DNA of 64,000 nucleotides from Aquitalea aquatilis (GTDB lineage Bacteria > Pseudomonadota > Gammaproteobacteria > Burkholderiales > Chromobacteriaceae), in assembly GCF_005155025.1 (NCBI RefSeq), contig NZ_CP039731.1, positions 2,790,001 to 2,854,000 on the forward strand. Direction: 5' to 3'. Position 1 is the first letter of the stretch. Each line of letters starts with the position of its first letter. Below the pieces are notes generated by a model. It did no database searches. It was not told where the DNA came from and worked only from the letters and a program-made list of their open reading frames with translations. Of the stretch, positions 59,305-64,000 are shown piece after piece. Position numbers and translations under genes: made by a program.

Positions 59305-59694
59305 ATGCCGCTCACTTTTGCACTGTATTACGACGCTGCCCGGACCCAGCCAGTCACCCAACTGGCGCTAGCCGGCATTAATGATGCCCAGGCTAGCCCG
59401 ATACAGCAGCGGCTTTTTGTTGGTCCAGCTGCCGGCAAGCGGGTCATGTCCACGGATGGTCAACCGATCCACCTTTCTGTCGTATCAACCAGCGATGTCC
59501 AGCCTGGTGTATTCCGCCTGGCGCTGACACAGCCGGATCTTGCTGGAGCCGTACCTGGTGCGGACTTGTCGCTTGATGCTCAGATGGATGGGATGGTGCA
59601 AATCTGGCTGCAAGTAGATTGCTCACAACTCACGACGGGCAGCCATGCTGGCGTGACGCTCACCAGCACAGAGGTGAAAGAGGTAACCCTATGA
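59305..59694 (+). CDS. Tail-region protein of unknown function
   Basis: The 129-residue beta-rich protein (LTFALYYDAARTQPVTQLAL; GVFRLALTQPDLAGAVPGAD) starts three bases after the hub gene and overlaps the next by four. I do not recognise it. It shares the GC-rich codon style of the end of the hub gene. Confidence 0.65.
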   Translation: MPLTFALYYDAARTQPVTQLALAGINDAQASPIQQRLFVGPAAGKRVMSTDGQPIHLSVVSTSDVQPGVFRLALTQPDLAGAVPGADLSLDAQMDGMVQIWLQVDCSQLTTGSHAGVTLTSTEVKEVTL

Positions 59695-60020
59695 GCGGAA
59701 TGACTGAACAAGATGCCCGCACTATTGGCAAGGCGCTGCAGCAGCCGGGAGCATCGGCCAAGCGTTTGCCGGCACTGCCGGCGCGTGGTGGGATTCCCAG
59801 CGCCACGGCAACAGGCATGGCCACTCAGACCGCTAGTCCAGCAAGCGGCGGCGAGATTGACTCGCCGTTGACTGAGCAGTCCAGAACGTATTACCCACAG
59901 CAATACATCACGACTAGCGATGGCTTGTTTGTCATCGGATACATGCCAGTACAGTCCGTCACGATGAAAGACGCTTCTAAACGAGTCGTGGTTTTTAACT
60001 ATTCGAAGCCGGAGGCATGA
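59691..60020 (+). CDS. Tail-region protein of unknown function
   Basis: The 109-residue protein is low-complexity at the start (GASAKRLPALPARGGIPSAT) with a beta-rich end (LFVIGYMPVQSVTMKDASKR). ATG 59691 overlaps the previous gene by four bases. Function is unknown; a tail-tip or fibre adaptor is possible. Confidence 0.6.
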   Translation: MSGMTEQDARTIGKALQQPGASAKRLPALPARGGIPSATATGMATQTASPASGGEIDSPLTEQSRTYYPQQYITTSDGLFVIGYMPVQSVTMKDASKRVVVFNYSKPEA

Positions 60021-60694
60021 TGAATCTGCACAAGAACAATCTCAAGGTAGAGCGAGATGGGATAGCCGCTGCGGTGTGGAATTATTTCCCGGATCGGTTT
60101 TTCAGTTTTGTATTCGGTTATGAGCTGGCAGAGGCTGAAAAAGTACGCAGTCAGATGCTGGTGGCCGTTGAGGCGCAAGATGGTTCGGCGCGTGAAGTCA
60201 TTCGGCTTGATTTTGGGTTGGGTATGACAATTCGTGCTGTAGAGCCGGTCGTTATTTCTGGCGTTGAGGTACAGACTCAGTTTGACTGGTCAGCGCGACC
60301 CTGCATGATTTATTCGACACTGACTGCAGGTGAGTTAGGGGTTGATCTGTTCAAGCCGACTGAGAGTTATCAGACAGACATTTTTCCGCGCTCGCCAGTG
60401 ATGGAGATTGATCTGTCAGTACTTCCAGTCGATGTTGTGCCGTATATTGTGCTACCCAGCAATTCAGCAGTAGCGATGCCGACGTGCAAAATGCGGTTGC
60501 GCAATTCTTCTGATACTGCACGAGCTATTACTGGGCAGCTATACAAACAAGATGGCTCATTGGTTGAAATGCCAGTGCTGGGGCGCGGTCATGTCAAAAC
60601 ATGGTATCTGGAGCTGCTGGTGCATTGCCCGGATATTTGGGATGACCTCAGTGATTCGCCGCGATTGATCGTACTGCAGGACGTGCGGCTATGA
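60017..60694 (+). CDS. Tail-region protein of unknown function
   Basis: The 225-residue beta-rich protein (RDGIAAAVWNYFPDRFFSFV; LRNSSDTARAITGQLYKQDG) overlaps its neighbours at both ends by four bases. ATG 60020 is a second possible start. Codon use returns to the AT-richer phage style here. No family is recognised. Confidence 0.6.
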   Translation: MMNLHKNNLKVERDGIAAAVWNYFPDRFFSFVFGYELAEAEKVRSQMLVAVEAQDGSAREVIRLDFGLGMTIRAVEPVVISGVEVQTQFDWSARPCMIYSTLTAGELGVDLFKPTESYQTDIFPRSPVMEIDLSVLPVDVVPYIVLPSNSAVAMPTCKMRLRNSSDTARAITGQLYKQDGSLVEMPVLGRGHVKTWYLELLVHCPDIWDDLSDSPRLIVLQDVRL

Positions 60695-61770
60695 CTCCGC
60701 TACGCCAGCCGCTGCCGCTCAAGTTGTCTGGAGCCGCAGGCCATCCCTTCCACGGTCTTGTCGAAGGGGGATATCTAAAACGGCCAGGCCTGGCTGATCG
60801 TAGCTATCGACAGCCTAGTACTGCCGTTTCTTTTGTGCTGCGCGTACCGGGCCAGCCAGTAGCAGATCCTCTTGCCGATGTGGCGGCTGGCTATCAGTTT
60901 CTTGATCATGCGATGCTGAGCCTCAGCGATGGTGCTATTCAGCTATATGGCAGGCTGTGGCCATGTGAGTGGATAGTAGCGCTGGGTGTTGGTGATGTAT
61001 GGGGCGTCACTACCGAGCAGGCTGGTATCGTGCTGGTTCCGCTGCGGGGGGGGGACCCAATTCACCTGCCGATGGACTGGGGTGCTGCTGGCCAGCGCTG
61101 GACGGGAACCGATAGCATATATACATCGGTCATCGGCCCTCGCGTAGTAGAGGTATCTCAAGCTGGTGAACAGGCCTTGCTGGAGTTCTATCTACGTAAT
61201 AGAACCGGGGATGTTCTGTATTTCTATCAAGTTACTGTGACGTTGAGCAGGTCCAACGCTAGCGCAATCGTTGCGGAGTTTGCTAGCGTCTATGATCGGC
61301 AGGGCTCTGCATTTGCATACCGCCGAATGCTGTTAAGCGTGCGAATGCAGCCGACGTATATACAGTCTGTCATTACTGAGCGTTCTGACTATCAGGTCGG
61401 CAATATTTCGTATGCACGTGCAGTCTTGCGCTGGTATGTCGGCGACGTAGATATCGGCGGTTTTACAATGGTGACGAATAAGACCATGGCCGTGGTTGAA
61501 GACCTTACCCAGCAGCCGGATGGCCGGTTTGGCCGGGATGATTTACTGTTGTCAGATTACATGATGTTTGAGCAGATCGGGCAATCGGCTGTACTGGTCA
61601 AGGGTAAGCGCATCATTGGCCCTGGTGCAGTTGTTGATCATGTATTTGGTGTGGTCGATGCCTTGTCTGGTGTAATCACGCCCTGTCCTGAACAGAGTAG
61701 GGGCTATGCCGCTGTGCATCCTGTTTCGCGTGAAATAGCATGGTCGAACCAGTCCATAGCGTGGGTGTGA
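60691..61770 (+). CDS. Tail-region protein of unknown function
   Basis: The 359-residue protein is beta-rich (LPLKLSGAAGHPFHGLVEGG; ISYARAVLRWYVGDVDIGGF). It may be part of the tail tip or a receptor-binding complex, given its place between the hub and the fibre genes. I recognise no domain. A terminator follows about 28 bases after its stop. Confidence 0.6.
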   Translation: MTPLRQPLPLKLSGAAGHPFHGLVEGGYLKRPGLADRSYRQPSTAVSFVLRVPGQPVADPLADVAAGYQFLDHAMLSLSDGAIQLYGRLWPCEWIVALGVGDVWGVTTEQAGIVLVPLRGGDPIHLPMDWGAAGQRWTGTDSIYTSVIGPRVVEVSQAGEQALLEFYLRNRTGDVLYFYQVTVTLSRSNASAIVAEFASVYDRQGSAFAYRRMLLSVRMQPTYIQSVITERSDYQVGNISYARAVLRWYVGDVDIGGFTMVTNKTMAVVEDLTQQPDGRFGRDDLLLSDYMMFEQIGQSAVLVKGKRIIGPGAVVDHVFGVVDALSGVITPCPEQSRGYAAVHPVSREIAWSNQSIAWV

Positions 61771-61797
61771 TCCTGCTCTAATAAAATAAACAATTCG

Positions 61798-61823
61798 TAA
61801 AACCCGCTTCGGCGGGTTTTTTT
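61798..61823 (+). terminator. Terminator with UUCG loop
   Basis: The stem AACCCGC/GCGGGTT with a TTCG loop is followed by TTTTT. Confidence 0.8.
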
Positions 61824-61839
61824 ATTTCAGGGCAAAACG

Positions 61840-62391
61840 ATGAAGCAAATTCGTGGAGATACATTTCAGCGGCATGTCAGGTTGGAGTCTGGTCGGCTGA
61901 AATCGATGGATGTAATTGAGGTTGATGTATCCGGAAATTGTGCGCGGTTGAAAATTCCAAACCATGGGCTGCCTCCGGTTTGGAGGGTGGCATTCATTGG
62001 GGTCAGCCTTCCTGGGCTGACTGCCCGTAATCGCCCACCGTTACCTGGTGATTTTCATCAGGTAACAGCAATAGACGCTGACTGGCTGGAGTTGAGCAAT
62101 CTATCTGGGGTCGGCTGGCCGGAGTATTCCGGTGGCGCAGTAGTGCAGTTTGGTCAGCCGCTGGATATTTCTGGGGTGCTAGCATCTGCGCGTTTCTGTC
62201 GCCCTGGCGGGGCAGTGCTCGCTGTTCCTGCGGTCATTGTGCAGCAGGATGGTGGTTTGCTGGTGACCGTGTCTGCTGATGATACGCGGCAGTGGTTGCC
62301 TGGCCCTTTGTTGTTCCAGTTGGTATTGCACTGGCCGGATGGGACTGTGCGAACTGTGCAGGGTAGTTCATTCGAGGTTGTGGAGACCTGA
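61840..62391 (+). CDS. Tail/fibre-region protein of unknown function
   Basis: The 183-residue beta-rich protein (MKQIRGDTFQRHVRLESGRL; VVQFGQPLDISGVLASARFC) starts 16 bases after a terminator. It ends next to a 54-residue collagen-like gene. A fibre or adhesin support role is possible from its place. Confidence 0.6.
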   Translation: MKQIRGDTFQRHVRLESGRLKSMDVIEVDVSGNCARLKIPNHGLPPVWRVAFIGVSLPGLTARNRPPLPGDFHQVTAIDADWLELSNLSGVGWPEYSGGAVVQFGQPLDISGVLASARFCRPGGAVLAVPAVIVQQDGGLLVTVSADDTRQWLPGPLLFQLVLHWPDGTVRTVQGSSFEVVET

Positions 62392-62392
62392 C

Positions 62393-62557
62393 ATGGATAT
62401 GCCGGTTGTTGTTGAAAAGGAGCTGGTCATTACTGCAATTGTTGATGATCCAGCACCTTGTCATGTTGTTGAAGGTATTCCGGGTCCGCCGGGCGCATCG
62501 GCGGCTGATGCTTTCGATATGGATATTGAATTGCTGTACCAAATTGCAAAACTCTAG
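62393..62557 (+). CDS. Small tail protein with collagen-like triplets
   Basis: The 54-residue protein contains a short collagen-type run (GIPGPPGAS) between strand-forming and acidic segments. Gly-x-y triplets are common in phage tail fibres. Its ATG starts two bases after the preceding stop codon. Confidence 0.6.
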   Translation: MDMPVVVEKELVITAIVDDPAPCHVVEGIPGPPGASAADAFDMDIELLYQIAKL

Positions 62558-62568
62558 AGGAGATATGT

Positions 62569-63057
62569 ATGTCACTGGCAACACGTATTACCGAGCTGGC
62601 TCAGGCTATTGCCGCAGATGTTAAATCACTCAAAGCTGCGCAGGGTAATTTGTCTGTCCTGAATACCACGGCCAAGACCAGTCTGGTTGCAGCGATCAAC
62701 GAGGTGCTGCAGTTGGCCCAGGCGGCTGGATCTTCGTCCGGTGCGGCAATCAATGATGCCGCAGCTAGTGCAGGCTCGACGTTCTCATCCAGCCATATCA
62801 TTACATTACTGGCAGACCTGAAGAACCAGATTCTGGGCGGTGCCTCCTCGGCCTTGGACACGCTGGCGGAAATTGAAGCTAGGTTCGGTACTGATGAGAC
62901 CGCAGTGGCCAATCTGCTCACGGCGGTTGGTAACCGGCTCAGCTTTGCCGATGCCCAGTCACTGACGGCCGCGCAGCAGCTCCAGGCGTGTGCCAATCTG
63001 GGTATCGGTGATCCGACAACCGACTTTTTGGCTGCGTACACTGCGGCTAAGGGCTGA
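62569..63057 (+). CDS. Tail fibre-like protein
   Basis: The 162-residue protein is Ala-rich and helical, with LAQAIAADVKSLKAAQGNLS at the start and LSFADAQSLTAAQQLQACAN, then LGIGD, at the end. The latter is a frequent module in phage tail fibres, just before the receptor-binding part. It is probably a fibre shaft segment. Confidence 0.7.
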   Translation: MSLATRITELAQAIAADVKSLKAAQGNLSVLNTTAKTSLVAAINEVLQLAQAAGSSSGAAINDAAASAGSTFSSSHIITLLADLKNQILGGASSALDTLAEIEARFGTDETAVANLLTAVGNRLSFADAQSLTAAQQLQACANLGIGDPTTDFLAAYTAAKG

Positions 63058-63059
63058 CT

Positions 63060-63410
63060 ATGCCCTCGATGTCTTCACGAATTGCGTCTGTTTTTACAGC
63101 AATCGGTAGCGACATAAAAAGCTTATTCGCTAATAAGCTGGCGACGGATTGTGGGGCTGGGCAAATAGGCTCATTTGCGTTGATGTTCTACTCTAACGCG
63201 AATACCCAAATTGTGGCGGGAACCCTCTACTCTGGGGCTAAGCTGTATTACGCGCAGCTCTATACTGCTGGCGCGTCGCAGTCGGTAACGCAGGGGTCAG
63301 TGGTCTATTCGATTGTGGGTGTCTCTGCTGTAGGTACTTGGAGAGCCATGCACTCCCTGATTGCGGCACCGGGTAATTTCACGATTTTTTTAGCGCAGAG
63401 GGTCGCATGA
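63060..63410 (+). CDS. Possible fibre tip protein
   Basis: The 116-residue protein shares its start pattern with the upstream gene (RIASVFTAIGSDIKSLFANK). A beta-rich region follows (GSFALMFYSNANTQIVAGTL) that could be a receptor-binding tip. It starts two bases after the preceding stop and overlaps the next gene by four bases. Confidence 0.6.
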   Translation: MPSMSSRIASVFTAIGSDIKSLFANKLATDCGAGQIGSFALMFYSNANTQIVAGTLYSGAKLYYAQLYTAGASQSVTQGSVVYSIVGVSAVGTWRAMHSLIAAPGNFTIFLAQRVA

Positions 63411-63832
63411 AGCTTGAATATACAGCGGTAACTGATCTGCAGTGGGCCAATGAATCGCACTCAGCGATAACCATGACTGTAAATTTCAAATCACTTGGAG
63501 AGGTCCCTTTTACAGCCTCTCCTGATGATGCGGCGGATCATGGTCGGGAGTTGTTTGCACGAGCAGTTGCGGGTGATTTTGGTAATATTTACCCTGCTGA
63601 TCAAGATGATGTGAATGACTTAAATAGTCATTCCTTGCGGCAGCTTCTTGATAATGCGCGAATTGCGCTATCTACAAGTGATGCAACATTGCTGCGTTGT
63701 TATGAGGTGGGAATTGCATTGCCTGCAGAATGGGTTGCTTATCGTAAGGCGCTGCGCGAGGTAATACGTGCGGGGGTAAATGGGATTGTTATGGAGATTC
63801 CGAATCGGCCGTCATATCCAGTTGGAACGTAG
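63407..63832 (+). CDS. Possible tail fibre assembly protein
   Basis: The 141-residue protein ends with ALPAEWVAYRKALREVIRAG, the phrase typical of phage tail fibre assembly chaperones (W-x-x-Y-R-x-x-L-R). It follows the fibre gene, as such chaperones do. The N-terminal part (LEYTAVTDLQWANESHSAIT) is family-variable. Confidence 0.7.
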   Translation: MKLEYTAVTDLQWANESHSAITMTVNFKSLGEVPFTASPDDAADHGRELFARAVAGDFGNIYPADQDDVNDLNSHSLRQLLDNARIALSTSDATLLRCYEVGIALPAEWVAYRKALREVIRAGVNGIVMEIPNRPSYPVGT

Positions 63833-63870
63833 GTATCGTAATATTCAGGTGAGTTTATATTTTTAAAATA

Positions 63871-63891
63871 TCCCGCTATTGCGGGTTTTTT
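63871..63891 (+). terminator. Terminator after the fibre genes
   Basis: The stem CCCGC/GCGGG with loop TATT is followed by six T. Confidence 0.75.
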
Positions 63892-63907
63892 CATTTATGG
63901 AGGCAGC

Positions 63908-64000
63908 ATGTTGATTATTCTTCGTCGATTTTTTGATAACCGGCTTTTCCTTCTTGTTGTTCCTGCTGTTCTTGGCCTAGTGTGCTTTGATCAAGTATTG
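63908..64000 (+). CDS. Membrane protein, 3' end outside window
   Basis: An ATG with a GGAGG site starts a frame of 31 codons to the edge, with a basic start (LRRFFDNR) and a hydrophobic segment (LFLLVVPAVLGLVCF). It may be a small holin-like or other lysis-region gene, but too little is visible. Confidence 0.5.
   Translation, partial: MLIILRRFFDNRLFLLVVPAVLGLVCFDQVL

Larger units (their letters stand above)
27103..64000 (+). mobile_element. Temperate siphophage prophage, HK97-type (right end not in window)
   Basis: From the end of tRNA-Leu to the window edge, all genes are phage-like: integrase, excisionase-like gene, leftward early operon, repressor and Cro-type genes, replication and antitermination genes, terminase, portal, protease, capsid, connectors, tail and fibre genes. 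All expected structural genes up to the tail tip are intact. One early gene is frameshifted. Lysis genes and attR are outside the window, so completeness cannot be judged. Confidence 0.97.

Overview
The window has two parts: a bacterial chromosome (about 1-27,100) and a temperate phage integrated beside a tRNA-Leu gene (about 27,103 to past the right edge). Gene content and protein sequences (PurF-MetZ, a PsrA-like regulator with FadE, FadL and a reversed-order FadB, TrpC, DarP, PmbA, DsbB, AccA-TilS) suggest a betaproteobacterium of the Chromobacterium/Aquitalea/Vogesella type. This is inferred from protein resemblance only; no search was run.

Chromosome. purF (5' end cut off) and metZ are followed by a fatty-acid degradation block at 2.8-11.9 kb: a PsrA-like TetR repressor, acyl-CoA dehydrogenase FadE, a hot-dog thioesterase, the outer-membrane transporter FadL, a hydroxyacyl-CoA dehydrogenase/enoyl-CoA hydratase fusion and a thiolase. 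Candidate PsrA operators lie at the regulator's own promoter and upstream of fadL. Next come a PilZ-like protein, a PlpD-type secreted patatin, trpC, a YheT hydrolase, mogA, darP, pmbA, a second (cytoplasmic) patatin and dsbB. Six tandem tRNA-Val/tRNA-Asp pairs occupy 22.55-23.63 kb on the minus strand, then accA-tilS, a Bax-inhibitor-1 family protein and tRNA-Leu(TAG).

Prophage. A tyrosine integrase follows tRNA-Leu. A long leftward early operon (37.2 to 28.3 kb, minus strand) carries mostly small unknown genes joined by ATGA-type overlaps. It includes a ParA ATPase with a small partner, a C5-cytosine methyltransferase, a frameshifted DUF2786 gene, a PAPS-reductase-like protein and an ASCH-like protein. 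The immunity region at 37.8-40.0 kb holds an S24 repressor, a type I restriction (HsdR-N-like) nuclease in the same operon, and a YdaS/Cro-like gene on the other strand. Promoters P_L, P_RM and P_R can each be read from the sequence, and each carries one copy of the operator TAGC-N5-GCTA at the same position. The rightward operon holds a YdaT/CII-like gene, a replication-like gene and a Q-like antiterminator. Structural genes of an HK97-type siphovirus follow in canonical order: HNH nuclease, TerS, TerL, portal, ClpP-like protease, capsid, connectors, tail tube, tail chaperone with a -1 frameshift, tape measure, tail tip and fibre genes. The lysis genes and the right attachment site lie outside the window.

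Most notable: the shared operator geometry at three promoters; a nuclease in the rex-like position; a large structured element in the P_L leader together with many intrinsic terminators inside both phage operons, implying antitermination; a parA/small-partner pair with a hexamer repeat array between the genes; and an AT-rich J-domain-like membrane protein inserted between the tail tube gene and the tail chaperone.
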